Assembly: GCF_003252795.1 (NCBI RefSeq)
Contig: NZ_QEPQ01000003.1
Coordinates: 400,047-464,046, forward strand
DNA: 64,000 bases
Source: Haemophilus parainfluenzae
Lineage (GTDB): Bacteria > Pseudomonadota > Gammaproteobacteria > Enterobacterales > Pasteurellaceae
Direction: 5' to 3'
Of this stretch, positions 7,996 to 17,784 are shown piece by piece. The number at the start of each line of letters is the position of its first letter. The first letter of the stretch is position 1. Position numbers and translations under genes: made by a program. The notes beneath the pieces are model-generated. The model was not told where the DNA came from. It saw only the letters and a list, made by a program, of their open reading frames with translations, and made no database searches.

Positions 7996-8799
7996 ATGCG
8001 TCTCATTCCTCTGAACAATGAACAACAAGTCAGCCGTTGGGCGGCGCGTCATATTGCTGATCGAATTAATCATTTTAAACCTACCGCAGAACGTCCTTTT
8101 GTATTAGGTTTACCAACAGGTGGTACGCCACTTAAGACCTATCAAGAATTGATTAAGTTAAATCAAGCGGGAGAAGTGAGTTTTAAACATGTGGTGACCT
8201 TTAATATGGATGAATATGTGGGTTTACCAAAAGAACATCCAGAAAGTTATCACAGCTTTATGCATAATAATTTCTTCAATCATATTGATATTCAACCGCA
8301 AAATATCAATATTTTGAATGGTAATACCAATGACCATGATGAAGAATGTCGTCGTTATGAAGAAAAAATTAAATCTTACGGCAAGATTCATTTATTTATG
8401 GGGGGTGTAGGTGTTGATGGCCATATTGCCTTTAATGAACCTGCGTCTTCTTTAAGTTCGCGTACCCGTATTAAAACTTTAACGCCAGATACTATTATCG
8501 CGAATTCTCGTTTCTTTAATAATGACGTAAATCAAGTACCAAAATATGCCTTAACAATCGGTGTAGGGACATTACTTGATGCAGAAGAAGTGATGATTTT
8601 AGCAACGGGTCATAATAAAGCCTTAGCCGTACAAGCAGCCGTAGAGGGCAGTATTAATCACCTTTGGACAGTGAGTGCTTTACAGCTTCATCGTCATTTC
8701 GTTTTGGTATGTGATGAGCCAGCATTGCAAGAATTGAAAGTCAAAACAGTGAAATATTTTACTGAATTGGAAGGTCGTGCGATTCATAGTGTATTATAA
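7996..8799 (+). CDS. nagB: Glucosamine-6-phosphate deaminase
   Basis: Converts glucosamine-6-phosphate to fructose-6-phosphate and ammonia, the last step into glycolysis. A 267-residue protein with catalytic Asp72 (NMDEYVGL), Asp141, His143 and Glu148 ([13 protein letters not shown]), numbering equal to the E. coli enzyme. The ATG at 7996, preceded by AAGGAAGG, gives the family start MRLIPL; the frame is open to 7972 but that would add eight unrelated residues. A hairpin separates it from nanA; nagA follows after 36 bases that contain an uptake signal. Confidence 0.96.
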   Translation: MRLIPLNNEQQVSRWAARHIADRINHFKPTAERPFVLGLPTGGTPLKTYQELIKLNQAGEVSFKHVVTFNMDEYVGLPKEHPESYHSFMHNNFFNHIDIQPQNINILNGNTNDHDEECRRYEEKIKSYGKIHLFMGGVGVDGHIAFNEPASSLSSRTRIKTLTPDTIIANSRFFNNDVNQVPKYALTIGVGTLLDAEEVMILATGHNKALAVQAAVEGSINHLWTVSALQLHRHFVLVCDEPALQELKVKTVKYFTELEGRAIHSVL

Positions 8800-8835
8800 G
8801 TGCGGTTAATTTTAATTTGATTTTAGGAAGGTATG

Positions 8836-9981
8836 ATGAAGTATGCATTAATTAACAGCGTAATCTACACGAAAAATGAAGTGTTAAGAGATTATGCAGT
8901 GGTTATTGAAGGGGAATATATTCAATCCGTTATTCCACAAAGCGAATTAGAAAGCGGGATTAAAACCATTGATTTAAAAGGTCATAATCTCACTGCAGGT
9001 TTTATTGATTTGCAATTAAATGGCTGTGGCGGCGTGATGTTTAACGATCAAACAAGCGTGGAAACATTAGAAATTATGCAAGCCACTAATTTGAAATCAG
9101 GCTGTACCAGTTTCTTACCAACGTTTATTACTGCACCAGATGAAGATATTAAACGCGCAGTAAATATTATGCGTGAGTATTTGAATAAGTATAAAAATCA
9201 AGCGCTTGGCTTACACATTGAAGGCCCTTATTTAAGTCTTGAGAAAAAAGGCGTACACCGCCCAGAATATATCCGTGAAGCGACGCCAGAGATGAAAGAT
9301 TTCTTATGTGATAACGCGGATGTTATCACCAAACTGACCATTGCCGCTGAAAACCCAACGGTGCAATATATTCCTGACTTTGTAAAAGCGGGGATTATCG
9401 TATCTATAGGTCATTCTAATGCGACTTATGAAGTAGCAAAAGCCGCCTTTCATAAAGGGGCAACCTTTGCGACACACTTGCATAATGCGATGTCACCGAT
9501 CAGTTCAGGACGTGCGATGGGCGTAGTTGGCGCAGTGTTAGATTCCGATGTTTACACGGGGATTATTGTAGATGGCGTGCATGTGAATTTTGGTAACGTT
9601 CGCTTAGATAAAAAAGCGAAAGGTGACAAACTTTGCATTGTAACCGATTCTCTTGCTGCTGCAGGTGCACCACCTGAATTGGAAACTTTCACTTTTGTAG
9701 GAAAACCAATTTATGTAAAAGAAGGTCGTTGCTACGATGCAAATGGTACGATTGCGGGTGCATCAATTACCATGATGGAATCTATTAAGAATGCTGTAGA
9801 GTATGTAGAAATTCCATTAGCGGAAGCAATTCGCATGAGTAACCTTTACCCAGCAAGAGCGATTGGCGTAGATGACCGTTTAGGCTCAGTTGAAGCTGGA
9901 AAAGTAGCAAACTTGGCGGTATTCACAAAAGATTATGATGTGATAGGTACCGTATTGAATGGTGAATGGAAACCAAACTAA
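8836..9981 (+). CDS. nagA: N-acetylglucosamine-6-phosphate deacetylase
   Basis: Removes acetate from GlcNAc-6-P to give glucosamine-6-phosphate for NagB. Amidohydrolase-fold enzyme of 381 residues with metal and catalytic residues in place: Glu129 in GLHIEGPY, His193 in IGHSNAT, His214 in THLHNAMS and the general acid/base Asp271 in IVTDSLAAAG. Two consecutive ATG codons occur at 8833 and 8836; AGGAAGG ends only one base before the first, so the second is the more likely start. It closes the operon and is followed by an uptake signal and a terminator. Confidence 0.95.
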   Translation: MKYALINSVIYTKNEVLRDYAVVIEGEYIQSVIPQSELESGIKTIDLKGHNLTAGFIDLQLNGCGGVMFNDQTSVETLEIMQATNLKSGCTSFLPTFITAPDEDIKRAVNIMREYLNKYKNQALGLHIEGPYLSLEKKGVHRPEYIREATPEMKDFLCDNADVITKLTIAAENPTVQYIPDFVKAGIIVSIGHSNATYEVAKAAFHKGATFATHLHNAMSPISSGRAMGVVGAVLDSDVYTGIIVDGVHVNFGNVRLDKKAKGDKLCIVTDSLAAAGAPPELETFTFVGKPIYVKEGRCYDANGTIAGASITMMESIKNAVEYVEIPLAEAIRMSNLYPARAIGVDDRLGSVEAGKVANLAVFTKDYDVIGTVLNGEWKPN

Positions 9982-10012
9982 AGTGCGGTCAAAAATAGCA
10001 TTGTTTTAAACG

Positions 10013-10046
10013 TAATCCGATCCTTAAACCGATCGGATTATTTTTT
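10013..10046. terminator. Terminator between convergent nagA and recF
   Basis: Stem TAATCCGATC (10013-10022) with GATCGGATTA (10031-10040), 8-base loop, then TTTTTT on the plus strand. It ends the nan-nag operon; its far end touches the recF stop codon. Confidence 0.9.
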
Positions 10047-11127
10047 ATGGTTGCAATTCGGTGATCTTACCGGTATCCACTTGGAATAATTTTCCTTTTC
10101 CCACTTGCATCTCTTTGAGCTGGCCTTGAGTGATGGCAGTAACAAAGACTTGAGATCCACTTTGTTGCAAGCGTTCAGCTAGAAGCGCACGTTTATGTTG
10201 ATCCAGCTCAGAGGCAAAGTCATCAATTAGAAAGATACAATGACGCTGTTTTTGAATCATTAAATGCTCCCCCTGGGCTAAACGTAGCGCACACATCAAT
10301 AATTTTAATTGACCACGAGAGAGTACGTCTTCCACGGGGAGTCCATTGGCTTTAAAACGGAAATCGGCTTTTTGTGGACCAGAAACCGTATAGCCAATGG
10401 CTTTATCTCGCTCAAAGTTTTGCGCCAATAATTCACCATATTCTGTCTCTTTCTCCCAGCCTTGATGAAAGCTAACAGTAATCTCTAATTCAGGTAAAAA
10501 TAACTGGCAGGTTTTTTCAATTTCTGGGCGTAAGGCCTCTGCGTATTCAGCGCGCCAATCACTCACTTGGTGGGCTAATTTAGCTAATTCAATGTCCCAT
10601 ATTTTTATTGCAGAATAAAGCTGATTTTGACTGAGTGCGGCATTTCGTTGTTTTAATAAACGGTTTAAGGCAACCCAAGAGGAATGGAAACTATTATGGT
10701 GGTGGAATAAGCCCCAATCTAAAAATGCACGTCGAAAACTTGGCCCACCGTTTAATAGGGTAAGTCCTTCAGGCGTAATTAATTGCATGGGTAAAAGGTG
10801 AGCGAGATCGGCAATTTTATTGCCGTCTTCACCGTTTATTTTTGCAATAGTATTACCTTGACGAAGTTTTTGTAAGCCGACAGACCATTGATGCTGACTT
10901 TCTTGAATTTGGCCAAAAAGCGTGAAATGAGGTTCGTCGTAAGAAATGATGCGATTTGCGACCGCACTTTTAAAAGAGCGCCCATGCCCGAGATAAAAAA
11001 TTGCTTCTAATAAGCTCGTTTTTCCGCTGCCGTTATTGCCGACTAAAAAGTTAAAGCCGTGATCAAATTCAAGATCCACGGCATTTAAATTTCTAAATTT
11101 TTCAACAATTAAGCGGGAAATGGCCAT
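10045..11127 (-). CDS. recF: DNA replication and repair protein RecF
   Basis: SMC-like ATPase that helps load RecA at gapped DNA with RecO and RecR. The 360-residue protein has Walker A GNNGSGKTS at 30-38, the signature LSRGQLKLL and Walker B FLIDDFASELD near 300. It is the third gene of dnaA-dnaN-recF, starting 5 bases after dnaN. gyrB, which follows recF in many bacteria, is absent here: the next gene is convergent nagA. An uptake signal (10961-10969) is read as Ser-Ala-Val. Confidence 0.96.
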   Translation of the reverse strand: MAISRLIVEKFRNLNAVDLEFDHGFNFLVGNNGSGKTSLLEAIFYLGHGRSFKSAVANRIISYDEPHFTLFGQIQESQHQWSVGLQKLRQGNTIAKINGEDGNKIADLAHLLPMQLITPEGLTLLNGGPSFRRAFLDWGLFHHHNSFHSSWVALNRLLKQRNAALSQNQLYSAIKIWDIELAKLAHQVSDWRAEYAEALRPEIEKTCQLFLPELEITVSFHQGWEKETEYGELLAQNFERDKAIGYTVSGPQKADFRFKANGLPVEDVLSRGQLKLLMCALRLAQGEHLMIQKQRHCIFLIDDFASELDQHKRALLAERLQQSGSQVFVTAITQGQLKEMQVGKGKLFQVDTGKITELQP

Positions 11128-11132
11128 TATTT

Positions 11133-12233
11133 CTAGAGGCGCATTGGCATAATGACGTATTCTGCGCTTGCATCTTCGCTGTTTTCAATTAAGCAGCTTG
11201 ATGATGCATCAGTGAGGCGAATACGTACTTGTTGGCATTTTAAGGCGTTTAATACATCTAAAATGTAAGTCACATTAAAGCCCACTTCCATTTCTTCACC
11301 TTGATAATTCACATCCACGATTTCTTCTGCCACTTCGTGTTCAGGGTTAGATGCGGTAATTTTAAGTTGGTTTTCACTTAAGTTTAAACGCACACTACGT
11401 ACACGTTCATTTGAAAGGATAGAAGCGCGTACAAAAGCTTGTTTTAAGGTTTCCCAGTTTCCTTCTACGATACGAGTTGCATTACGTGGTAATACACGAC
11501 GGTAATCAGGGAAACGACCATCAATGAGTTTTGAGGTAAACACAATGTGGTTTAAGTGAATGCGAAGGTTATTCGTGCCGATTTGCAAACGAGCAAGTTC
11601 ATCACTGCTTTCTAATAAGCGATTCAGTTCTAATACACCTTTACGTGGCAGAATAACTGAATGGGTTTGCAGATCTTGCTCTAATTCGATTGTACAAACG
11701 GCAAGACGGTGACCGTCAGTTGCAACAGTGCGTAATAAATTACCTTCCGTTTCAAATTTCATGCCGTTTAAGAAATAGCGGGCATCCTGATTTGCCATTG
11801 AAAATTGAGTGGCTTCAATTAAACGACGCAAGGTGCTTTGCGGTAAGGCAAAATCCACTTCAGATTGCCAATCCGTCAGATTTGGATATTCTTCAGCTGG
11901 TAGCGTAGTGAGATTAAATTTACTGCGACCCGATTCTACAATGGCGCGATCTTCTTCAAAGGTAACGGTAATTTCAAATTCATCGGATAATGTACGGCAA
12001 ATATCCAAGAATTTTTTAGCCGGAATGGTGAAAGCACCATCTGCCGTTGACGACGAAAGTTGAGTATAGCTAGAAAGCTCAACTTCAAGGTCTGTACCCG
12101 TAATCGTTAAACGGTTATCTTCAATTTGTAATAACACGTTATTTAATACAGGAATATTCGGACGATTGCTCAATACGCCACAAACTTGCTGTAAGGGTTT
12201 TAATAGATTTTCTCTTGAAATGCTAAATTGCAT
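11133..12233 (-). CDS. dnaN: DNA polymerase III beta subunit (sliding clamp)
   Basis: Ring-shaped processivity clamp for replication and also the platform for Hda, encoded at 43.7 kb. From the second of two adjacent ATGs the protein is 366 residues, the E. coli length, starting MQFSISRENLLKPL. The first ATG (12236) is only about 3 bases from the GGAG, so the second is favoured. Three clamp subdomains are recognisable (TFTIPAKKFLDICR-like segment near 75, ATDGHRLAV near 170, C-terminal YVIMPMRL that forms the cleft edge). dnaA ends 7 bases upstream. Confidence 0.96.
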   Translation of the reverse strand: MQFSISRENLLKPLQQVCGVLSNRPNIPVLNNVLLQIEDNRLTITGTDLEVELSSYTQLSSSTADGAFTIPAKKFLDICRTLSDEFEITVTFEEDRAIVESGRSKFNLTTLPAEEYPNLTDWQSEVDFALPQSTLRRLIEATQFSMANQDARYFLNGMKFETEGNLLRTVATDGHRLAVCTIELEQDLQTHSVILPRKGVLELNRLLESSDELARLQIGTNNLRIHLNHIVFTSKLIDGRFPDYRRVLPRNATRIVEGNWETLKQAFVRASILSNERVRSVRLNLSENQLKITASNPEHEVAEEIVDVNYQGEEMEVGFNVTYILDVLNALKCQQVRIRLTDASSSCLIENSEDASAEYVIMPMRL

Positions 12234-12243
12234 CATTGGCTCC

Positions 12244-13608
12244 TTATGCAGATAATGTGCGAATTAAATTCGCCCAATCTTCTTGAATACTGCTGTCTTT
12301 TTCACGGAATTTTGGCACTTCACGGCAGGCATTTAAGACTGTCGTATGGTCGCGTTCAAAGGCACGACCAATTTCCGGTAAGCTTTTATTGGTTAATTCT
12401 TTTGCTAACGCCATCGCAACTTGGCGTGGGCGAGTGACTGACCTTGCTCTGCTTTTTGATTTTAGATCAGCCACTTTAATTCGATAGTATTCTGCCACGA
12501 CTTTCTGAATATTTTCAATGGTTACCAAACGTTCTTGTAAGGCAAGAATATCTTTTAATGTGTCACGCACAAAATCAATATCAATGTGACCACCTTTGAA
12601 GTCTTTCATCGCTTTCACACGGTTTAAGGCACCTTCTAATTCACGAACATTGGTGCGTAAGCGTTGGGCAATAAAGAATGCCACTTCTTCTGGCAGCTCC
12701 ATATTATGTTCTTCTGCTTTTTTCAGCAAAATCGCAACACGAGTTTCTAAATCAGGTGGCTCAATCGCAGTGGTTAAACCCCAGCCGAAACGAGATTTTA
12801 GGCGTTCTTCAATTTTCTCAATTTCTTTTGGATAGCGGTCAGAGGTCAAAATAATTTGACGACCAGTTTCAAATAAACTATTGAAAATATGGAAAAACTC
12901 TTCTTGTGTTTTTTCTTTTTCGGCGAAGAATTGAATATCATCCACTAATAATGCATCAAGAGAACGATAGAATTTTTTGAATTGATCCATTTTATTATCA
13001 CGCATCGCTTTTACCATGTGCTGCATAAAATTATTAGCATGGATATAAAGCACTCTGGCATTCGGTTTATTCGCTAAAATGCCATTACCGATTGCGTGTA
13101 ATAAGTGAGTTTTACCTAAACCTGTCCCCCCATATAAAAAGAATGGGTTTGCGGTTGGTTCACCAGGTGCAAGGGCAAGTTTTTGCCCCACTGCACGAGC
13201 AAGCTGGTTTGATTTACCTTCAACAAAGTTTTCAAATAAATGTTTACGATTTAGATGTGATTCAAATTTAGTGGATGAATCAGATTCTTGGTGAAAACTC
13301 ACCGCACTTTCTTGATGATTATTCGTTTGAATTGGGGCTTCAACTGCTTTTGGAGCTGGTTTTACCCCTTCTTTTACGATAATTTGTAAATTTGGATTTT
13401 TAGCAAGGGCTTGGCAAATTTGATGAATTTGGGCCAAGTAATGATTTTCTACCCAGCTTTTCACAAACATATTTGACGCATATAACACCACTTGATCTTG
13501 CGAGATGACATCCGCTTGTAATGGGCGTAACCACGTGCTGAGATCCATCGGGGAAACCTGATCTTGTAGTTGTGATAAGCAATCTTGCCATAGGGTAGAA
13601 AGGCTCAC
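12244..13608 (-). CDS. dnaA: Chromosomal replication initiator DnaA
   Basis: Binds DnaA boxes at oriC and opens DNA in the ATP form. The 454-residue protein has domain I (1-about 80), a variable linker that includes an uptake signal (13301-13309, read Ser-Ala-Val), the AAA+ domain with Walker [10 protein letters not shown] at 160-168 and Walker [10 protein letters not shown], and the domain IV helix-turn-helix with the signature [16 protein letters not shown] near the end. The start codon is GTG, as in E. coli, giving [11 protein letters not shown]. The order is dnaA-dnaN-recF, divergent from rpmH. Confidence 0.97.
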   Translation of the reverse strand: MSLSTLWQDCLSQLQDQVSPMDLSTWLRPLQADVISQDQVVLYASNMFVKSWVENHYLAQIHQICQALAKNPNLQIIVKEGVKPAPKAVEAPIQTNNHQESAVSFHQESDSSTKFESHLNRKHLFENFVEGKSNQLARAVGQKLALAPGEPTANPFFLYGGTGLGKTHLLHAIGNGILANKPNARVLYIHANNFMQHMVKAMRDNKMDQFKKFYRSLDALLVDDIQFFAEKEKTQEEFFHIFNSLFETGRQIILTSDRYPKEIEKIEERLKSRFGWGLTTAIEPPDLETRVAILLKKAEEHNMELPEEVAFFIAQRLRTNVRELEGALNRVKAMKDFKGGHIDIDFVRDTLKDILALQERLVTIENIQKVVAEYYRIKVADLKSKSRARSVTRPRQVAMALAKELTNKSLPEIGRAFERDHTTVLNACREVPKFREKDSSIQEDWANLIRTLSA

Positions 13609-13739
13609 GATAAATTATCCTTATGTTATATGCGTATAAAATAAAAGCCGCAAAAGTGCGGTAAAAAATCGAAGAGAATTTTACAATAATTTAGGCAAAA
13701 GATCTTCTGTTGGTCGTCAAAAAAAGACAAAAAGGTTGC

Positions 13740-13767
13740 TTGAGATTTTGTCCAAAATCCGTATAAT
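13740..13767 (+). promoter_or_regulatory. rpmH promoter
   Basis: TTGAGA at 13740-13745, 16-base spacer, TATAAT at 13762-13767. The predicted start is about 150 bases before the rpmH ATG, leaving a long untranslated leader. Confidence 0.65.
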
Positions 13768-13879
13768 CCCCACGATTTTAGAAGAAACGGAAGATTATTT
13801 CGGAATTTTCTCTTTTCTTATTTGACGAAAGCCCAATTTATGATTAAAATTGCGGTCTATTTTTTATAACCCTTGTTGT

Positions 13880-13896
13880 GTTTTGAATATCAAAAC
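13880..13896 (+). other. Palindrome in the rpmH leader
   Basis: GTTTTGA-ATA-TCAAAAC, a perfect 7-bp-arm inverted repeat 30 bases before the rpmH start codon, inside the predicted leader RNA. It could form an RNA hairpin or be a protein site; its role is unknown. Confidence 0.45.
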
Positions 13897-13926
13897 AGTA
13901 AACCATTTTGATTTAGGTAGATTACA

Positions 13927-14061
13927 ATGAAACGTACATTTCAACCTTCTGTATTAAAACGTAGCCGTACTCACGGTTTCCGTGCTCGTATGGCAACTAA
14001 AAACGGCCGTCAAGTTTTAGCTCGTCGTCGTGCTAAAGGTCGTAAGAGTTTATCTGCATAA
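13927..14061 (+). CDS. rpmH: 50S ribosomal protein L34
   Basis: 44-residue, very basic ribosomal protein of the large subunit, beginning [18 protein letters not shown], the L34 signature, and ending RKSLSA. The length equals that of other gamma-proteobacterial L34 proteins (44-46 residues). First gene of rpmH-rnpA-yidD-yidC; rnpA begins 12 bases after the stop. Confidence 0.97.
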
Positions 14062-14073
14062 TCACCGTTTTTA

Positions 14074-14442
14074 GTGATTAAGCTAAACTTCTCTCGGGAG
14101 TTACGATTGTTAACTCCCATTCAATTCAAAAATGTCTTCGAACAACCGTTTCGAGCAAGCACCCCTGAAATTACCATTCTCGCACGCAAAAATAATCTTG
14201 AGCATCCACGCTTAGGTTTAACTGTGGCTAAAAAACATCTTAAACGAGCGCACGATCGTAATCGTATTAAACGTTTAGTTCGTGAAAGTTTTCGTTTATC
14301 CCAACATAATTTGCCCTCTTGTGACTTTGTCTTTGTGGCGAAACGTGGCATTGGTCAGCTTGATAATAAAACGTTTTTACAAACTTTGGATAAATTATGG
14401 GCACGTCACATTCGTTTGGCACAAAAATCCTCATCGCTTTAA
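14074..14442 (+). CDS. rnpA: Ribonuclease P protein component
   Basis: Protein subunit that helps the RNase P RNA bind and cleave pre-tRNA 5' leaders. The 122-residue protein contains the family signature [13 protein letters not shown] at 63-75. It opens with GTG, giving [15 protein letters not shown], which lines up with the start of the E. coli protein; no ATG lies nearby. Its last 46 bases overlap yidD in another frame, a common arrangement that couples the two. Confidence 0.95.
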   Translation: MIKLNFSRELRLLTPIQFKNVFEQPFRASTPEITILARKNNLEHPRLGLTVAKKHLKRAHDRNRIKRLVRESFRLSQHNLPSCDFVFVAKRGIGQLDNKTFLQTLDKLWARHIRLAQKSSSL

Positions 14443-14660
14443 TTAAGTTTTATCAAGTAGCGATTAGCCCTTTAATCGGGCCACGTTGTCGTTTTGTGCC
14501 AACCTGTTCTTGTTATGGTATTGAGGCGTTAAAAACACATGGATTGTTAAAAGGTAGTTGGCTTACGCTAAAACGTGTATTAAAATGTCACCCCTTAAGC
14601 GCCGGTGGATTCGATCCTGTTCCGCCGAAAAAGATTAATAATAACGATGAGAAAAAATAA
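14397..14660 (+). CDS. yidD: Membrane protein insertion efficiency factor YidD
   Basis: Small membrane-associated protein of 87 residues thought to assist YidC-dependent insertion. It shows the conserved segments [22 protein letters not shown] and [12 protein letters not shown], including the paired cysteines, with an amphipathic N-terminal helix. It starts inside rnpA and its stop TAA overlaps the yidC ATG by one base. Confidence 0.93.
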   Translation: MGTSHSFGTKILIALIKFYQVAISPLIGPRCRFVPTCSCYGIEALKTHGLLKGSWLTLKRVLKCHPLSAGGFDPVPPKKINNNDEKK

Positions 14661-16288
14661 TGGACTCAAGACGTAGCCTATTAGTGCTTGCACTACTCTT
14701 TATTTCTTTCCTTGTTTATCAGCAATGGCAACTTGATAAAAATCCACCTGTTCAACAACAGACCACGGAACAAACAACAGCCGCCTCTTCTGATGTCCCG
14801 GCAAGTTCTTCTTCATCTGCTGAAGTAGTGGCAGATTCACAAACAAAAGGTCAAATTATCACATTAGAAAATGATGTACTCCGTTTGAAAGTGGATACAT
14901 TAGGTGGTGATGTAATCAGTTCTGAACTATTAAAATATGATGCGGAATTAGGTTCAAAAGAACCTTTCGTCTTGTTAAAAGATACAAACGAGCATGTTTA
15001 CATTGCACAAAGCGGTTTAATTGGTAAAGACGGGATCGATACAAAAGCAGGTCGCGCGCAATATCAAGTTACGGGTGATAATTTCAAATTAGCAGAAGGT
15101 CAAAATGAACTTTCTGTGCCATTAACATTTGAAAAAGATGGTGTGACTTATCATAAAATCTTTGTGTTAAAACGCGATAGCTACGATGTAGGGGTTAACT
15201 TTGAAATTGTGAACCAAAGTGGTAGCACAATTGAAGTTGAACCTTACGGCCAATTAAAACACACATTAGTTGAAAGCAGCGGTAACGTGGCAATGCCTAC
15301 TTATACCGGTGGTGCGTATTCTTCTTCAGAAACCAATTACAAAAAATACAGCTTCAGCGATATGAAAGACAAAAATCTTTCTATCGATACCAAAGCAGGT
15401 TGGGTTGCTATTTTACAACACTATTTCGTATCAGCTTGGATCCCAAATCAAGATGTAAATAACCAACTTTATAGTATTACAGACAGCAAAAATAACGTTG
15501 CGTCTATTGGTTATCGTGGTCCAGTCGTTTCTATTCCAGCAGGTGCAACAGAGACTATTACCAGCTCATTATGGACAGGTCCGAAATTACAAAACAAAAT
15601 GGCTGAAGTGGCTAACCACTTAGACTTAACTGTTGATTATGGTTGGGCATGGTTTATCGCGAAACCATTATTCTGGTTATTAACGTTCATTCAAAGTATT
15701 GTATCTAACTGGGGTGTGGCAATTATTTGTGTCACCTTAGTGGTTAAAGCGATTTTATATCCGCTTACAAAAGCACAATACACTTCTATGGCGAAAATGC
15801 GTATGTTGCAACCAAAAATGCAAGAAATGCGTGAACGTTTTGGTGATGATCGCCAACGTATGAGCCAAGAAATGATGAAACTTTACAAAGAAGAAAAAGT
15901 AAATCCACTTGGCGGTTGCTTACCATTAATCCTCCAAATGCCAATTTTCATTGCATTATACTGGACGTTTATGGAAGCGGTTGAGCTTCGCCATGCGCCA
16001 TTCTTTGGTTGGATTCAAGATTTATCGGCACAAGACCCTTACTACATTCTCCCAATCTTAATGGGCGGATCAATGTTCTTGTTACAAAAAATGTCACCGA
16101 CACCAGTTGCCGATCCAATGCAACAAAAAGTGATGAACTTTATGCCGTTGATCTTCATGTTCTTCTTCCTCTGGTTCCCGGCAGGTCTAGTACTTTACTG
16201 GTTAGTGTCTAACTTAATCACTATAGTACAACAACAAATGATCTACCGTGGTTTAGAGAAAAAAGGGTTACATACCCGTAAAAAATAA
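14660..16288 (+). CDS. yidC: Membrane protein insertase YidC
   Basis: Inserts and folds inner-membrane proteins, alone or with SecYEG. 542 residues: first transmembrane helix at about 7-24, then a low-complexity Ser/Thr/Gln linker, the periplasmic beta-supersandwich domain (about 60-330), and the conserved C-terminal core of five helices (from [16 protein letters not shown] at about 331) ending in a basic tail [13 protein letters not shown]. This is the long proteobacterial form. It is followed by a terminator. Confidence 0.97.
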   Translation: MDSRRSLLVLALLFISFLVYQQWQLDKNPPVQQQTTEQTTAASSDVPASSSSSAEVVADSQTKGQIITLENDVLRLKVDTLGGDVISSELLKYDAELGSKEPFVLLKDTNEHVYIAQSGLIGKDGIDTKAGRAQYQVTGDNFKLAEGQNELSVPLTFEKDGVTYHKIFVLKRDSYDVGVNFEIVNQSGSTIEVEPYGQLKHTLVESSGNVAMPTYTGGAYSSSETNYKKYSFSDMKDKNLSIDTKAGWVAILQHYFVSAWIPNQDVNNQLYSITDSKNNVASIGYRGPVVSIPAGATETITSSLWTGPKLQNKMAEVANHLDLTVDYGWAWFIAKPLFWLLTFIQSIVSNWGVAIICVTLVVKAILYPLTKAQYTSMAKMRMLQPKMQEMRERFGDDRQRMSQEMMKLYKEEKVNPLGGCLPLILQMPIFIALYWTFMEAVELRHAPFFGWIQDLSAQDPYYILPILMGGSMFLLQKMSPTPVADPMQQKVMNFMPLIFMFFFLWFPAGLVLYWLVSNLITIVQQQMIYRGLEKKGLHTRKK

Positions 16289-16290
16289 CA

Positions 16291-16325
16291 GATAGAAGGC
16301 ATCGAAAGATGCCTTTTTTCTATCA
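16291..16325 (+). terminator. Terminator after yidC
   Basis: AAGGCATC (16296-16303), GAAA tetraloop, GATGCCTT (16308-16315), then T residues. Flanking GATAG and CTATC could extend the stem. Confidence 0.88.
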
Positions 16326-16415
16326 TTGATTGATATATAATCACATGGGCGTATTAATGCGCCCTCTCATTTTTTTATCGCAGATAAAAGTGCGGTCAAT
16401 TTTTAGTGAGTTTTT

Positions 16416-17774
16416 ATGAAAGAAACAATCGTCGCACAAGCGACAGCGCCTGGTCGTGGCGGTATTGGTATTTTGCGTGTATCAGGCCCAAAAGCGGTTG
16501 AGGTTGCACAAGCGGTACTAGGTAAATGTCCTAAACCACGAATGGCAGACTATTTACCTTTTAAAGATGCTGATGACACAGTTTTAGATCAAGGTATTGC
16601 GCTTTATTTTAAATCACCTAATTCCTTTACTGGTGAAGATGTATTGGAATTACAAGGCCATGGTGGACAAGTGGTATTAGATTTGTTGCTAAAACGAATC
16701 TTACAACTTGATGGCGTTCGTCTTGCACGTCCAGGTGAATTTTCTGAACAGGCTTTTTTAAACGATAAATTAGATTTAGCTCAAGCGGAAGCCATTGCTG
16801 ATTTGATTGATGCGACTTCGGAGCAAGCTGCTCGTTCAGCATTAAAATCGCTACAAGGTGAATTTTCTAATAAAGTGAATCAGTTGGTGGATTCCGTGAT
16901 TTATCTGCGTACTTATGTGGAAGCATCAATTGATTTCCCTGATGAAGAAATTGACTTTTTGGCAGATGGTAAAATCGAAGCAAAATTACGAGAAATTATC
17001 ACTCAGCTTGATTTAGTCCGTAGCGAAGCAAAACAAGGCTCGATTTTACGTGAAGGAATGAAAGTGGTGATTGCCGGTCGTCCAAATGCAGGTAAATCAA
17101 GTTTACTGAATGCTTTAGCGGGCAGAGAAGCGGCTATTGTGACAGATATTGCAGGAACAACGCGCGATGTGTTGCGTGAGCATATTCATATTGATGGCAT
17201 GCCTTTACATATTATTGATACCGCAGGGCTTCGTGAAGCGACAGATGAAGTTGAACGTATCGGGATTTCGCGTGCCTGGACGGAGATTGAGCAAGCCGAT
17301 CGTATTATCTTAATGTTAGACAGTAGCGATCCTGATAGCCAAAATATCGAAAAAGTGCGGTCAGAATTTTTATCAAAATTGCCAAATAATATGCCGGTGA
17401 CTATCGTTCGTAATAAAGTAGATTTAAGCGGCGAGGCAGTTGGGCTAAAAGAAGAAAATGGAACAACGACCGTTTGTTTATCAGCCCAAACACACCAAGG
17501 CGTAGATTTGTTGCGTGAGCATTTAAAACAGGCGATGGGTTTCCAAACAGGGATGGAAGGAGGTTTCTTAGCGCGCCGTCGTCATCTTGATGCCTTAGAA
17601 AAAGCAGCTGAACATTTACAAATTGGATTAGTCCAATTAACCGAGTTTCATGCAGGTGAATTATTGGCGGAAGAACTTCGTTTAGTTCAAGCTAATCTGA
17701 GTGAAATTACGGGACAATTTACCTCGGATGATTTGCTCGGTAATATTTTTAGTTCTTTCTGTATTGGAAAATAA
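16416..17774 (+). CDS. mnmE: tRNA uridine-5-carboxymethylaminomethyl GTPase MnmE
   Basis: With MnmG modifies U34 of tRNAs reading two-fold degenerate codons. 452 residues: N-terminal formyl-THF-binding domain ([15 protein letters not shown] at the start), helical domain interrupted by the G domain with G1 GRPNAGKS at 221-228, [16 protein letters not shown] and NKVD motifs, and the catalytic C-terminal CIGK with Cys449. An uptake signal inside the G domain (17353-17361) is read as Lys-Val-Arg. Another uptake signal lies just before the start. mntP begins 10 bases downstream. Confidence 0.97.
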   Translation: MKETIVAQATAPGRGGIGILRVSGPKAVEVAQAVLGKCPKPRMADYLPFKDADDTVLDQGIALYFKSPNSFTGEDVLELQGHGGQVVLDLLLKRILQLDGVRLARPGEFSEQAFLNDKLDLAQAEAIADLIDATSEQAARSALKSLQGEFSNKVNQLVDSVIYLRTYVEASIDFPDEEIDFLADGKIEAKLREIITQLDLVRSEAKQGSILREGMKVVIAGRPNAGKSSLLNALAGREAAIVTDIAGTTRDVLREHIHIDGMPLHIIDTAGLREATDEVERIGISRAWTEIEQADRIILMLDSSDPDSQNIEKVRSEFLSKLPNNMPVTIVRNKVDLSGEAVGLKEENGTTTVCLSAQTHQGVDLLREHLKQAMGFQTGMEGGFLARRRHLDALEKAAEHLQIGLVQLTEFHAGELLAEELRLVQANLSEITGQFTSDDLLGNIFSSFCIGK

Positions 17775-17784
17775 ACGTTAGTTT

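Larger units (their letters stand above)
13609..13926. promoter_or_regulatory. dnaA/rpmH divergent intergenic region
   Basis: 318 bases holding the dnaA promoter on one strand and the rpmH promoter on the other, an uptake signal (13654-13662) and a palindrome (13880-13896). I looked for DnaA boxes (TTATNCACA and its complement) and saw none, so this is not the replication origin, although the classic origin neighbourhood genes dnaA, rpmH, rnpA, yidC and mnmE surround it. Confidence 0.7.

Noticed and set aside
13609..13926. Chromosomal replication origin next to dnaA
   Set aside because: No DnaA boxes or 13-mer repeats were seen.
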